From CAYPLH01 sp964411505 (GTDB lineage: Bacteria > Bacillota > Clostridia > CAYPLH01 > DUMO01): a stretch of DNA of 64,000 bases. Below, one piece after another: positions 7,819 through 17,235 of this stretch. The stretch is taken from the NCBI GenBank assembly GCA_964411505.1, contig CAYPLH010000011.1, positions 18,452-82,451 on the forward strand, written 5' to 3'. Under the pieces are notes generated by a model. That model did no database searches. It was not told the origin of the DNA and saw nothing but the letters and a program-made list of their open reading frames with translations. Both the position numbers and the translations under genes were made by a program. Each line of letters starts with the position of its first letter. Position 1 is the stretch's first letter.

Positions 7819-8652
7819 TTAATCGATTCTGCTGATTATGTTTATTACCAGATTTGAAAAGTCCTGCTCAATTTTCTTAGCAGCAGCAATAACTTCTTCA
7901 TGATTCAGTGAGCTATCTGTAATACCTGCTGCCATATTGGTTATACATGATATTCCTAACACATTCATACCTGAATGATTTGCAGTTATAACCTCAGGAA
8001 CTGTGGACATACCAACAGCATCAGCTCCAAGTATACCTAAAGCACGAATTTCCGCAGGCGTTTCATACATTGGTCCCTGTACAAAAGCATATACTCCCTC
8101 TTTAAGCTTAATACCAAGTTCATGCGAAACATTAAATGCAAGCTCTATTAAAACACGATTGTAAGTCTTTGTCATATCGGGAAATCTTGTTCCATATTCA
8201 GTTAGATTCTTACCCCTTAAAGGTGATGGAGCAAACAAACTTATATGATCTTTTATAACCATAAGATCTCCAGGTTGGAATGCTGTATTGAGCCCACCAG
8301 CAGCATTTGTCACAATCAAATTTTTAACACCCAACTTTTTGAACATGCGCACAGGCATTACAACATCTTTTATTTCATATCCTTCGTAATAATGAAACCT
8401 ACCTTTCATGGCTAAGAGATTTTTTCCATTAATATTACCTACAATTAGTTGTCCGTTATGTCCTTCAACTGTGGTTACAGGAAAACCTGGAATATCCTTG
8501 TAGTCCACAATCTCTCTATCATTTACCGAATCCATCAGTTTTCCCAGACCTGAACCTAAAATTACTGCGGCATCAAATTTTCTGCTAAATTTTTCATTAA
8601 CAAAATTGGCCGCATCGTTAATTTTTTTATAATAATTATCCAAATAATCCAC
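7819..8652 (-). CDS. punA: Purine nucleoside phosphorylase (trimeric PNP-I type)
   Basis: About 277 residues with the class signatures GSGLG (phosphate site), GRFHYYEGY, TNAAGG, QGPMYETPAE and VGMSTVPEV; the base-binding asparagine is in CITNMAAG. This pattern is the trimeric inosine/guanosine phosphorylase family, not hexameric DeoD. It splits purine nucleosides with phosphate into base and (deoxy)ribose-1-phosphate, which phosphopentomutase (deoB, at 24851 here) would process. The longest frame starts at GTG 8652, directly abutting GAGG; the TTG three codons in (8643), with GAGGTGG five bases upstream, is an equally plausible start. Confidence 0.92.
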   Translation of the reverse strand: MDYLDNYYKKINDAANFVNEKFSRKFDAAVILGSGLGKLMDSVNDREIVDYKDIPGFPVTTVEGHNGQLIVGNINGKNLLAMKGRFHYYEGYEIKDVVMPVRMFKKLGVKNLIVTNAAGGLNTAFQPGDLMVIKDHISLFAPSPLRGKNLTEYGTRFPDMTKTYNRVLIELAFNVSHELGIKLKEGVYAFVQGPMYETPAEIRALGILGADAVGMSTVPEVITANHSGMNVLGISCITNMAAGITDSSLNHEEVIAAAKKIEQDFSNLVINIISRID

Positions 8653-8708
8653 CTCAATCTATTGTGCAATCATAGTTAATGTATAGTTCAATTCGCTTTT
8701 TTAATTGT

Positions 8709-8799
8709 GATGAATTATATAGTGTAGCAACAGAACAGGCTAATTATTTTTTGAAAAATAAAGCCTATTGTTCTTTATGCTACACTATATAATATCATC
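8709..8799. repeat. Long imperfect hairpin between divergent punA and ilvE
   Basis: Arms of 33-38 nt (GATGAATTATATAGTGTAGC... and ...GCTACACTATATAATATCATC) enclose a 20-nt AT-rich loop. It sits between two divergently transcribed genes, where no terminator is needed, so it may be a small palindromic mobile unit or a regulatory structure. Nothing else is seen in the 318-bp gap, and no T-box is evident before ilvE. Confidence 0.55.
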
Positions 8800-8970
8800 A
8801 TGACTTTTCTATAAAAAGCTGATTGAACTATTTTTATATTCTGCTTGATTGCTCTTTTTTATTATACTATAATAATTAGATACAATAATGCAAGGGTTTA
8901 ACGCAACCAATGAAACATAATTGGTTTTCTATAATTGCATTTATCAACCAATTGGAAGGAGTTACAAATA

Positions 8971-10041
8971 ATGTCTCATCAAATTAGAATTGAAAAGACT
9001 AAAACACCCAAACAAAAACCCGATCATAATAGTCTTGGATTTGGAAAATATTTTACTGATCATATGTTTATAATGGATTATGCTGAAGATAATGGCTGGC
9101 ATGATCCCAGAATAGTCCCATATGCACCATTGGAGCTTAGTCCTGCGACTATGGTGTTTCACTATGGGCAGGCAGTATTTGAAGGCTTGAAAGCTTACAG
9201 TGCACCCGACGGTAGAACCCTTCTTTTCCGTCCGGAGAAAAACATGGAGAGAATGAATTCATCCAATGAGAGATTGTGTATTCCACAAATTGATGCAGAG
9301 TTTGCTGTAGAAGCCATCAAAGCTCTAGTGTCACTTGATAAAGACTGGATCCCTACATCCGAAGGAACCTCACTGTATATAAGACCTTTTATTTTTGCAT
9401 CTGATCCATTTTTAGGAGTAAGACCATCCTTTACCTATAAATTTATAATAATTCTATCCCCTGTTGGTGCATATTATCCTCAGGGAATTAATCCAGTAAA
9501 TATTTATGTTGAGAACAAATATGTACGAGCTGTAAAAGGTGGAACCGGATATGCAAAAACGATGGGTAACTATGCTGCCAGTCTCAAGTCGCAGATGGAA
9601 GCTCATGAAAAAGGCTACGTTCAGGTCCTCTGGCTTGATGGTATTGAGAAAAAGTATGTTGAAGAAGTCGGTGCTATGAACGTATTCTTTAAGATTAATG
9701 GTGAAGTAGTCACGCCTTTACTTTCGGGAAGCATTTTGCCCGGAGTTACAAGAGACTCGGTAATAAATCTTCTTAAATACTGGGGAGCAACAGTTTCAGA
9801 ACGAAATATAGCAATGCAGGAACTTTATGATGCTTATAAAAAAGGACAGATAGAAGAGGCTTTTGGTACTGGAACTGCTGCTGTAATTTCACCAATTGGT
9901 GAATTGAACTGGGATGGGAAAAACATGATAATAAATAATAATCAGATTGGCAAGCTGTCACAGAAATTATATGATAATTTAACAGGTGTTCAGTTTGGTC
10001 AAATTGATGATGTGTTAGGTTGGACGGTGGAAGTTAAGTAA
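8971..10041 (+). CDS. ilvE: Branched-chain amino acid aminotransferase
   Basis: 356 residues from the ATG after TTGGAAGGAGTTACAAATA; an upstream in-frame ATG at 8935 lacks a ribosome-binding site. It is a class IV PLP enzyme: the PLP lysine is K196 in GGTGYAKTMGNYA, with the family motifs GQAVFEGLKAY and EEVGAMNVFF. It interconverts valine, leucine and isoleucine with their 2-oxo acids using glutamate/2-oxoglutarate. Length fits the larger (BCAT type II) subgroup. A gene of unknown role follows 35 bp downstream, probably cotranscribed. Confidence 0.93.
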   Translation: MSHQIRIEKTKTPKQKPDHNSLGFGKYFTDHMFIMDYAEDNGWHDPRIVPYAPLELSPATMVFHYGQAVFEGLKAYSAPDGRTLLFRPEKNMERMNSSNERLCIPQIDAEFAVEAIKALVSLDKDWIPTSEGTSLYIRPFIFASDPFLGVRPSFTYKFIIILSPVGAYYPQGINPVNIYVENKYVRAVKGGTGYAKTMGNYAASLKSQMEAHEKGYVQVLWLDGIEKKYVEEVGAMNVFFKINGEVVTPLLSGSILPGVTRDSVINLLKYWGATVSERNIAMQELYDAYKKGQIEEAFGTGTAAVISPIGELNWDGKNMIINNNQIGKLSQKLYDNLTGVQFGQIDDVLGWTVEVK

Positions 10042-10076
10042 TAGTGTGATAAATATATATTATTGGAGTGATTAGT

Positions 10077-10985
10077 ATGAGTACTGTAAAAATCCTAAAA
10101 AAAGACCATCTTGGCTGGGAAAGCTGCGTAGAGGTTTCCAATGGACTGGTTGATTTTATTGCAACAACAGCTGTTGGTCCTAGAATTATTCGGTTTGGTT
10201 TTACATGTGACAAAAATGAGTTTTGTGAGTTTAAAGATCAGATTGGAAAATCAGGTGGCGATAAATGGAATAGCTATGGAGGTCATCGTTTATGGCATAG
10301 TCCTGAAGCTATGCCTCGTTCATACTTTCCTGATAATTTTCCTGTAGATTGGCATGAAATTGAAAATGGCATCAGCTTGAGCCAACCAGTAGAATCAACT
10401 ACAGGAATCAAAAAAGATATTGATATAAGTCTTGCAACAGACAAACCTATGGTTACAGTAGTTCATAAGCTTACAAACCAAAGCATGTGGCCTTTAGAGC
10501 TTGCTGTATGGGGAATCTCTGTTATGGCAGCAGGAGGAAAAGCTATAATTCCTCAACCGTTAAGACAAACCGGTCTTCTGTCTAATAGATTAGTAGCATT
10601 ATGGCCATATACAAAAATGAACGACAATAGAGTTTACTGGGGAGACAAATACATAACTGTCACTCAGGACGCCCAAGCAAAAATTCCATTCAAGCTTGGA
10701 ATGCCCAATGAGGATGGTTGGGCTGCATATTATAATGATGGGCATCTTTTTGTAAAAAAATATACTCACAGTATGGATGGAACATATCCGGATCTTGGGT
10801 GTTCTTGGGAAACTTATACTAATAATTTAATGCTTGAGATGGAGAGTTTAAGCCCGCTTAAAGTTTTAAAACCAGGTGAAACAGCTTCTCATAAGGAAAC
10901 CTGGTACCTTTTGGATAATGTAGATTGTCCAAAAACAGAAGATGATATGGATAAAATTAAGGAAAAGGTTTTATCATTATTTTAA
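10077..10985 (+). CDS. Uncharacterised protein resembling aldose-epimerase-like/DUF4380 proteins
   Basis: 302 residues starting at the ATG after TTGGAGTG. The sequence is rich in beta-strands and aromatic residues (YGGHRLWHSPEAMPRSYFPDN, CSWETYTNNLMLEMESLSPL), as in galactose-mutarotase-like barrels and the DUF4380 group. The GGHRLWHSPE segment is the most distinctive and could be a sugar-binding site. No signal peptide is seen. It lies 35 bp after ilvE, but there is no obvious metabolic link. The family assignment is tentative and function unknown. Confidence 0.7.
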   Translation: MSTVKILKKDHLGWESCVEVSNGLVDFIATTAVGPRIIRFGFTCDKNEFCEFKDQIGKSGGDKWNSYGGHRLWHSPEAMPRSYFPDNFPVDWHEIENGISLSQPVESTTGIKKDIDISLATDKPMVTVVHKLTNQSMWPLELAVWGISVMAAGGKAIIPQPLRQTGLLSNRLVALWPYTKMNDNRVYWGDKYITVTQDAQAKIPFKLGMPNEDGWAAYYNDGHLFVKKYTHSMDGTYPDLGCSWETYTNNLMLEMESLSPLKVLKPGETASHKETWYLLDNVDCPKTEDDMDKIKEKVLSLF

Positions 10986-11025
10986 AAATTGGTTAATAAT
11001 TCGGAAAGCTGGAAATTGGGAAAGT

Positions 11026-11057
11026 AATAAGCGGTGAATATGTTCGCACCGCTTATT
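11026..11057. terminator. Bidirectional terminator between convergent genes
   Basis: AATAAGCGGTG and CACCGCTTATT form an 11-bp stem with a 10-nt loop in the 121-bp gap between the 302-aa gene (plus) and the methyltransferase gene (minus). The A/T-rich outer stem can act in both directions. Confidence 0.6.
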
Positions 11058-11106
11058 CCCTTACCACCAACTCTTAAATAAGTTTGAGGCATCTAAAACT
11101 CCCTGA

Positions 11107-12420
11107 CTAACTAATATTATCGGCTACAATTGTACCTCCATACTTTCTTATAATATTAATCAATTCATCAATGTTGTTTTCGACTGTCTGATTTACTATT
11201 ACACCAGCTTTACCTTTATATATCCTAAGTGCCCCTGCCAATGCTGATTGATCCTTTGTGTTAATTACAACAGGCTCTTTTGAGTATGTTTGTACAATAT
11301 CAATTACTTCAGGTAGATAATCTGCTTCCCTCTTATTATTATCAATGCTAATATATATTGCATCACAATTATTCATTTCCATAATACAATCAATTATATA
11401 ATCATAATTTTTGTTGTTAATTTCACCCTGGAGAATATCATCATTATTAACATCTATTCTGCCAATTATTATATTCTTTATACTACTTAAATTCAGCAAT
11501 TTAACAGCAGAAGTAATAATTCTACCTGAAACATGACCAATCGGTGATGGTTGAATTGTACTTACAGTAATTGCTATATTCTTAATGAATTCAGGAGTTG
11601 TCCCGCAGCAACCGCCGATTAACCTAGCTCCATATTTTGCGAACTTGGTAGCTGCTTTTGCAAACTGCTCTGGTGTTTCATTATAAACCACTGAACCATT
11701 TTTTATTACTGGTAACCCGGCATTTGGTTTTACTGAAAAATACCCTTCGCCTGTCTCATGCATCTTCTTTAGAATGTCAACCATATGTATTGTTCCAGTT
11801 GAGCAGTTTATACCGATTAGATCAGCTCCCAGAGATTTTAAAACAACTGCACATGTACCTGGATCATTTCCCATTAGTGTTCTACCGTTTGATTCAAAAG
11901 CCATGGAGCAAATAACTGGAAGGTCACTGTTTTCTTTTGCACAAATAAGTGCCACACGCATTTCTGCTAAATCAGTAAAGGTTTCAAAGTTAATAATATC
12001 GGCACCCGCATCTACTACAGCCAATATTTGCTCCTTAAATACATCATATGCTTGTTCAAAAGTTAAGTCTCCCGAAGGAACAAACAACTTACCTAAAGGT
12101 CCGATTGATGCCGCTACATATCCGTCCTTCCCCATTGCCTCTTTTGCAAGCTTTACTCCAAAAAAGTTCAGCTCGTAAGTCTTGTCTGCTAGTCCATATT
12201 CTTCAAGTTTTAATCTGTTTCCTTGGAAAGTATTTGTCTGGATTACATTAGCTCCTGCTTGTTTGTATGAATTATAAATACTTAATACTTCATCCGCATG
12301 TTCTATATTCCAGAGTTCAGGACATTCTCCACCCAAAAGTCCAAGGCTTTGCAGCATTGTTCCTTTTGAGCCATCAAAAACCAGTATTTTTTCGTTAATT
12401 TCTTTAAGAAAACTACTCAA
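11107..12420 (-). CDS. Homocysteine S-methyltransferase domain protein with vestigial pterin half-domain
   Basis: 437 residues from a TTG start behind GGGGGAG. Residues 1-290 form a MetH-type homocysteine methyltransferase barrel (FDGSKGTMLQ, QTNTFQGNRLKL, GINCSTG) with the zinc ligands in NCS and IGGCCGTTP. Residues about 300-437 align by eye with the first half of the MetH pterin-binding barrel: IIIGRID for IGERIN, GEINNKNYDYI, then SALAGALRIYKGK. Signature residues are lost and the protein stops halfway through that barrel. The cobalamin module is absent. It may use another methyl donor such as S-methylmethionine, or work with separate modules. Reaction is inferred; the zinc site is intact. 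Confidence 0.8.
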   Translation of the reverse strand: MSSFLKEINEKILVFDGSKGTMLQSLGLLGGECPELWNIEHADEVLSIYNSYKQAGANVIQTNTFQGNRLKLEEYGLADKTYELNFFGVKLAKEAMGKDGYVAASIGPLGKLFVPSGDLTFEQAYDVFKEQILAVVDAGADIINFETFTDLAEMRVALICAKENSDLPVICSMAFESNGRTLMGNDPGTCAVVLKSLGADLIGINCSTGTIHMVDILKKMHETGEGYFSVKPNAGLPVIKNGSVVYNETPEQFAKAATKFAKYGARLIGGCCGTTPEFIKNIAITVSTIQPSPIGHVSGRIITSAVKLLNLSSIKNIIIGRIDVNNDDILQGEINNKNYDYIIDCIMEMNNCDAIYISIDNNKREADYLPEVIDIVQTYSKEPVVINTKDQSALAGALRIYKGKAGVIVNQTVENNIDELINIIRKYGGTIVADNIS

Positions 12421-12517
12421 TTTAATTCACTCCCCCTGTTTTTATGGCAAACACAAAATAATTTGTATAAAGATTATACTAGCTAAATAAGATCTAGCCT
12501 AAAATTATTGTGTTTTT

Positions 12518-13171
12518 TTAAGTTCTTTTTATATTATTTTTATAAGCATATATTGCTGCCTGAGTTCTGTCAGAAACACTTAATTTCTTAAAAATATTAG
12601 AGACATGATTCTTTACTGTTTTTTCACTTATATAAAGGCTTTTGGCAATCTCTTTATTAAGCATTCCTTCTGCTACCAGCTCAAGTACTTCAATTTCCCT
12701 TTTTGTCAAATCCTTGTTTAAGTGTTTTTCATGATCATAGGCAGTGACTCTGCTAAACTCCTTAACCAAATCATTCGTCATTTTTGGCTGTACATATGCT
12801 TCTCCCATATATACCTTCTTTATTGCATCTATTAGAACTGAAATATCAGCATCCTTCTGTACAAATCCAGAAGCACCTAATTGTAGGGCTTTAAATAGGT
12901 AAGCCTTATCCTGGTGGATTGTTACAACTATAATTTTGTAATTTGGATTTTCCGCTTTCAACGCTTCGATAGCCTGCATTCCATTCATTCCAGGCATATT
13001 GATGTCCATAAGAATTACATCAGGTTTTATCTCCCTAGCAAGCTTTATAGCTTCCTCACCATTTGCAGCCTGACCTACAACTTCCATGGAGTCCTCCAAT
13101 TCAAGGATCTGCTTAAAACCTTGTCTAACCATAGAATGATCATCAGCAATTAAAATACGAATATTATTCAT
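12518..13171 (-). CDS. degU: NarL/DegU-type response regulator
   Basis: 217 residues. An N-terminal receiver domain has the acidic pair D10/D11, phospho-acceptor D56 in ILMDINMPG, and a conserved lysine in FVQKDADI. Residues about 150-217 form a LuxR-type helix-turn-helix (LTKREIEVLELVAEGMLNK, then SEKTVKNHVSNIFKKL). Overall it is closest to DegU. The ATG overlaps the end of the upstream histidine kinase gene by 8 bp, so the two are translationally coupled. DegU homologues control secreted enzymes, motility and similar late traits; the regulon here is unknown. Confidence 0.88.
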   Translation of the reverse strand: MNNIRILIADDHSMVRQGFKQILELEDSMEVVGQAANGEEAIKLAREIKPDVILMDINMPGMNGMQAIEALKAENPNYKIIVVTIHQDKAYLFKALQLGASGFVQKDADISVLIDAIKKVYMGEAYVQPKMTNDLVKEFSRVTAYDHEKHLNKDLTKREIEVLELVAEGMLNKEIAKSLYISEKTVKNHVSNIFKKLSVSDRTQAAIYAYKNNIKRT

Positions 13172-14336
13172 CTTCTGTCACCTCATCTGTAATAAGTGGG
13201 ATTTCAACAAGAAATTTAGTACCCATTCCCTTTCGCGATTTTATATCAAAAGAACCATTAAGCAGCTCAATTCGCTCCCTCATATTCATAATGCCAAAAC
13301 CACTGTTAATATCTTTATTGGGTTTCTTTAAAGAACTCAGATCAAACCCTATCCCATCATCACTAATCTCCAACTTTAATTTCTCATCAGGGAAGCATAG
13401 TTTTATTCGAACACTTTGGGCATGGGCATGTTTTCTGATATTGCTCAATGCTTCCTGAATTATCCTATAAACTGTAAGAGATATTGCAGAACTTAAATCA
13501 CTGCTACTGGTAGTTATAAATTCAATCTTTATACCAGTTTCCTCCTCAAATGTTGTAATACATCTTTGAATAGTAGGTATTAACCCCAAATCATCAAGGG
13601 ACATTGGCCGCAAATCATATATAATGTTTCTTACATCCTTCAGGCTGTTTCGGACTATTTCTTTCAAGTTCTTCAGTTCTTCACGTGCTCTATAAATATC
13701 AATATCAATCAAGCGTTCACAAAGCTCAGCTTTTAGAACAACATTAGACATAAGCTGTGCTGGTCCATCATGTATTTCGCGAGCGACACGTTGACGTTCT
13801 TCTTCTTGAGCTCTTATGATTTTCAAACCTAATAGACGTCTTTGTTGCATATCTTCAAGTTGGAGACTTACTTCCTGAAGGTCACCTGTCAGATAACTAA
13901 GAGCTGCCCCTATATATGTCAACAAATTTTCTGCTTTTTCTACTGTTTTTTGCGAGTCTTTAACTCTACGTTCGAGTTCATTTCTTCTTCTTATAAAATG
14001 TAATTCCTGCTCCCTCTTGATTGCCAGTTGAAGTCTTAATTTGTCTGCTTGCTCATAAGCAATCCTATATTGTTCCTGTGAAAATTTTTCAAAGTTTTTA
14101 TTAACAAATGCGAGATGTTTCTGTCCTTGCTTAAGTTTCATTTCAAGAACATCTACATCCTTAATCAATTGAGCTACCTGTAATTTTAGGCGGGTAAGTT
14201 CATCTTCTAACAATTTACATTCTTTTTCAGCATTTTCAACTATGTCTAGTATTTCACTTTTGCCACTGTTAATGGAATCAATAGTTTTATTAATGATTTC
14301 CTGCAGCTTAGCAATATCCATTTTATAACTCGCCAC
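13164..14336 (-). CDS. degS: DegS-type cytoplasmic sensor histidine kinase
   Basis: 390 residues from GTG, behind GGAGGATTAAT. There are no membrane segments. Residues about 5-175 are a long coiled coil, as in DegS. The HisKA_3 domain follows, with phospho-acceptor H189 in REIHDGPAQLMSN, then an HATPase domain with the N-box RIIQEALSNIRKHAHA and the G-boxes DDGIGFD and GFGIMNMRER. It should autophosphorylate and pass phosphate to the response regulator encoded directly downstream with an 8-bp overlap. Confidence 0.9.
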   Translation of the reverse strand: MASYKMDIAKLQEIINKTIDSINSGKSEILDIVENAEKECKLLEDELTRLKLQVAQLIKDVDVLEMKLKQGQKHLAFVNKNFEKFSQEQYRIAYEQADKLRLQLAIKREQELHFIRRRNELERRVKDSQKTVEKAENLLTYIGAALSYLTGDLQEVSLQLEDMQQRRLLGLKIIRAQEEERQRVAREIHDGPAQLMSNVVLKAELCERLIDIDIYRAREELKNLKEIVRNSLKDVRNIIYDLRPMSLDDLGLIPTIQRCITTFEEETGIKIEFITTSSSDLSSAISLTVYRIIQEALSNIRKHAHAQSVRIKLCFPDEKLKLEISDDGIGFDLSSLKKPNKDINSGFGIMNMRERIELLNGSFDIKSRKGMGTKFLVEIPLITDEVTEDE

Positions 14337-14394
14337 ATTAATCCTCCGTTAAATACTTTGAAGTTTCTATTGCTTTTGTGTTTTTATCCTGATG

Positions 14395-15060
14395 CTACCC
14401 CATTTGGCTTTTTAACTGAATGTAGACCTCAGCCTTACCTTGTCTAAAGTCATACTTCTCATCAAAATAAATGGCATCACCTATGCATATCAACCTTTTT
14501 CTTTTGTCAATTCGGATAGGTACAAAAGGAACATGGTTTCCAGTTTTTTTAGCATATTTCCGCTCAATATGAAGAAACCCCTTATACATTTCACCCATTT
14601 CAGAACCTGAATCAGAGTAATCTATATCAGGACATATAAGAATGTTTTGCCCGTTCTCCAAAGCTAAAACACTTGCATTAAATGTTTTGACTATATCTCT
14701 TGAGCCACGATAAACAGGTAGTGCTGACATTATATGCATCAAGCCTGATACAAATAAAGATATGGGAAATGCAATAATTGCTGCAATAATCTTTGGAATA
14801 CCAAAACGCTTTGTAAATGTATAGTTATAATATTGTTTGAAACAAGCATTAAAATTAAAAAAAACGTTCAAAACCCACATCCGGGCTGGTATATCAAGCC
14901 ATGCTAAACTGATAACTGGTCCCCACAAATTTTGATGATGCACTAAATATACAGCTGGAACATCCAAATCCGTTTTGCGTATAATCTTATAATTCGGAAT
15001 AAAAATACGTACTATCATCTTTAAAAAACTGTATATATGTTTATTAATAGTATTTATCAA
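14395..15060 (-). CDS. PlsC-like acyltransferase family protein with altered motif I
   Basis: 221 residues. The region VYLVHHQNLWGPVIS sits where lysophosphatidate acyltransferases carry the catalytic H-x4-D motif, but the aspartate is missing. Motif II-like PVYRGSRD, a motif III-like ICPDIDYSDSG and motif IV-like VPFVPIRI are recognisable in order. Hydrophobic stretches near residues 10 and 110 suggest membrane association. It follows a glycosyltransferase gene by 12 bp, so the two probably modify the same lipid or glycan. The TTG start at 15060 has a poor ribosome-binding site and is uncertain. Acyl transfer is inferred from the fold only. Confidence 0.65.
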   Translation of the reverse strand: MINTINKHIYSFLKMIVRIFIPNYKIIRKTDLDVPAVYLVHHQNLWGPVISLAWLDIPARMWVLNVFFNFNACFKQYYNYTFTKRFGIPKIIAAIIAFPISLFVSGLMHIMSALPVYRGSRDIVKTFNASVLALENGQNILICPDIDYSDSGSEMGEMYKGFLHIERKYAKKTGNHVPFVPIRIDKRKRLICIGDAIYFDEKYDFRQGKAEVYIQLKSQMG

Positions 15061-15072
15061 TGTTTTAAAAAA

Positions 15073-15963
15073 CTACACCCTTTCTTTTTTTTGTACTTTT
15101 TCGGATTTTTCAACTACAAATAATCCTGTTATAGATGAGATAAATCGTTCTATCAATCCTAAAATTAACCGAAAGAATATGAAAATAGAATCCTTAACAG
15201 TACTGTAATGTGAACCGGAGTTGTTATCAAAATAAAGAGTTTTTATCGGGACAGTATATAGCTTTAAATTTATAGTTCTTGCTTTAATAAGCATATTTAT
15301 TTCATAATCATACCTCTCACCTTTTAAGCCAATCATTTCAGGCAACTCCTTAGTCGAAATACCTCTAAGACCTGTCTGAGTATCATTAAGTTTGCAGCCA
15401 TAAAGCAGATGGAAAATGGTGCTAGTCAACATATTTCCTATGTAACTTCTTTTAGGAACATTATTTTCATGAAAGTCTCTGACTCCTAAAATTAATACTT
15501 CTTTTTTTACTGATAATATATTGCATAAATTACATATATCCTCAACAGAATGCTGCCCGTCCGCATCAGCAGTTACAACCCCGTTCATATATGAAAAGTG
15601 CTCTAAAAAAAACGAAAAAGCAGTTTTCAAAGCTCTACCCTTGCCACGGTTTACTTCGTGGGTGAGCACAGTACAATGACTGATTTGTTTAAGAGCTTCA
15701 AAAATATATTCATATTTGTAATCACTACCGTCATTCACGACAATTACTTCTGAGACTCCCATTGATAAAAGCTCTTGAACAAAATCAGGTAGCTCTGGTA
15801 TTGGATTAAGTGATGGTATAATAACTGCGCAGTTAATTCTACAATCCTTTAATGACTTTCCTATTCCTGTCTCTTCCTGAACGTCGTTGATCTTTTCAGC
15901 TTTTTTGCACAAAATATGTCCACTCCTTGTACCTGCCCTATTAGATAAATTTATAAACCGCAT
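15073..15963 (-). CDS. Family 2 glycosyltransferase (dolichyl-phosphate-mannose-synthase-like)
   Basis: 296 residues with the GT-A nucleotide-sugar motifs: AVIIPSLNPIPELPDF, VVNDGSD, GKGRALKTAF and TADADGQHS (the metal-binding DxD-type motif), followed by NDTQTGLRG. A weak hydrophobic C-terminus, LFVVEKSEK preceded by ISSITG, may associate with the membrane. GT2 enzymes of this type transfer a sugar to a polyprenyl phosphate or to a lipid. The acyltransferase gene follows 12 bp downstream. The first 35 residues look extra for the family, and no clear ribosome-binding site precedes 15963, so the true start could be internal. Confidence 0.82.
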   Translation of the reverse strand: MRFINLSNRAGTRSGHILCKKAEKINDVQEETGIGKSLKDCRINCAVIIPSLNPIPELPDFVQELLSMGVSEVIVVNDGSDYKYEYIFEALKQISHCTVLTHEVNRGKGRALKTAFSFFLEHFSYMNGVVTADADGQHSVEDICNLCNILSVKKEVLILGVRDFHENNVPKRSYIGNMLTSTIFHLLYGCKLNDTQTGLRGISTKELPEMIGLKGERYDYEINMLIKARTINLKLYTVPIKTLYFDNNSGSHYSTVKDSIFIFFRLILGLIERFISSITGLFVVEKSEKVQKKERV

Positions 15964-16155
15964 GGAATGTCTTTAATTCATGCAATATGGCTATCAAAGC
16001 ATAAAACGCTTTTAGTAAGTTTTGGTAGACATATTGTATGGAATCATTACATTCCATAGAGTATACTTTTTAGGTATTAATCATTATATAACAATAATAT
16101 TATATATCACAGACAATATTCTAACAAGAACCTTGTTTGTTTGCATTGTGAAATT

Positions 16156-17112
16156 TTAAATAAAGAGGTTCATGACAAGTGCTACAGCAATAGTTAGCAC
16201 CAAAGTAAAATTTATTAGTGTGAAATTTTTAACTGCAATTACAAATGTGTCTTTTTTAGATTGAATTTCCCGGAAGGTCAAAATTCCTTTATATACTGGG
16301 ATAAAAGTCAACAGAGCAACTACTGATATCGGTGGCAATATTCCCAATATTACCGCAATCAATATGTCAACATATGCAATATAGTAGAGAATTTCAAAAA
16401 AACGAATGCTGTGTTTAATACCAATATAGGATACCAATGTATATCGTTTATTTTCAATATCATCACATATATCACATATATTGTTTGCAAGCATAATATT
16501 TGCAATCCCAAGAATTGCGGGAAAAGCTAAGATTATAATGCATATTATTTCCCATACATTTAGTGCAATAATAAGTTCACCTGCTTGTAATATCATACTA
16601 GCAAAATTTCGATCAAATGCATGAATATAAATTGAAATGAACGGTATCATAAAGCCCATAAAAGCGCCAGAAAAGACCTCTCCAAAAGGTGTGCGAGATA
16701 TAGGTACGGGTCCGTACGTGTAAAAAACACCAACTACAAAAGATATCAAACCTAAAACCAGAACAATCATACTAGTATTCAAAAATAAAAGTACTCCTGA
16801 TAAAACCGCCAAAATTAATAATGCAAAAATTACTGTAAGCACATATGAATCTTTTAGATTGTCTCTGACTATTGCGTTATGACTTTCATAGCCGAACCCG
16901 TATTTCTGTTTTGCATATTTGTAATCTAGATAATTGTTTAAAGCTGTTGTTGCCATATCAATGGATAAAAGTGAGACAAGCATCAATAAAAAATTTCCCA
17001 TCCTAAATGCATTATAGCGATAAACACAGTAGAGGGTTCCTAGCAAAAAAGGAATTACGCTGGCTGTTTTTGTCTGGATCTCAACCAATTTCAAAAAACT
17101 CAAAAAAGACAT
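16156..17112 (-). CDS. UbiA-family prenyltransferase (MenA-like)
   Basis: 318 residues with about nine hydrophobic helices. The first prenyl-diphosphate motif is TTALNNYLDYKYAK (N60, D63) and the second acidic motif is NICDICDDIENKR. The product resembles 1,4-dihydroxy-2-naphthoate polyprenyltransferase, but no other menaquinone gene is in view, so the aromatic acceptor is unknown. It is an integral membrane enzyme. The start follows AAAGGGAACACTTATT. A 200-bp gap separates it from the beta-helix protein gene upstream, which has its own terminator. Confidence 0.85.
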   Translation of the reverse strand: MSFLSFLKLVEIQTKTASVIPFLLGTLYCVYRYNAFRMGNFLLMLVSLLSIDMATTALNNYLDYKYAKQKYGFGYESHNAIVRDNLKDSYVLTVIFALLILAVLSGVLLFLNTSMIVLVLGLISFVVGVFYTYGPVPISRTPFGEVFSGAFMGFMIPFISIYIHAFDRNFASMILQAGELIIALNVWEIICIIILAFPAILGIANIMLANNICDICDDIENKRYTLVSYIGIKHSIRFFEILYYIAYVDILIAVILGILPPISVVALLTFIPVYKGILTFREIQSKKDTFVIAVKNFTLINFTLVLTIAVALVMNLFI

Positions 17113-17235
17113 AATAAGTGTTCCCTTTCTTTCCTCATAAAGATGAACTCAATAAATCCATCATAATTTTCTGGAGAGATACTTATATTATGAAGTGTTT
17201 TTGCGTTCATTTCAAGGTTTGTGAAATATTAATAA

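Noticed and set aside
8800..8970. T-box leader before ilvE
   Set aside because: No T-box core sequence or terminator/antiterminator pair was seen in the leader.
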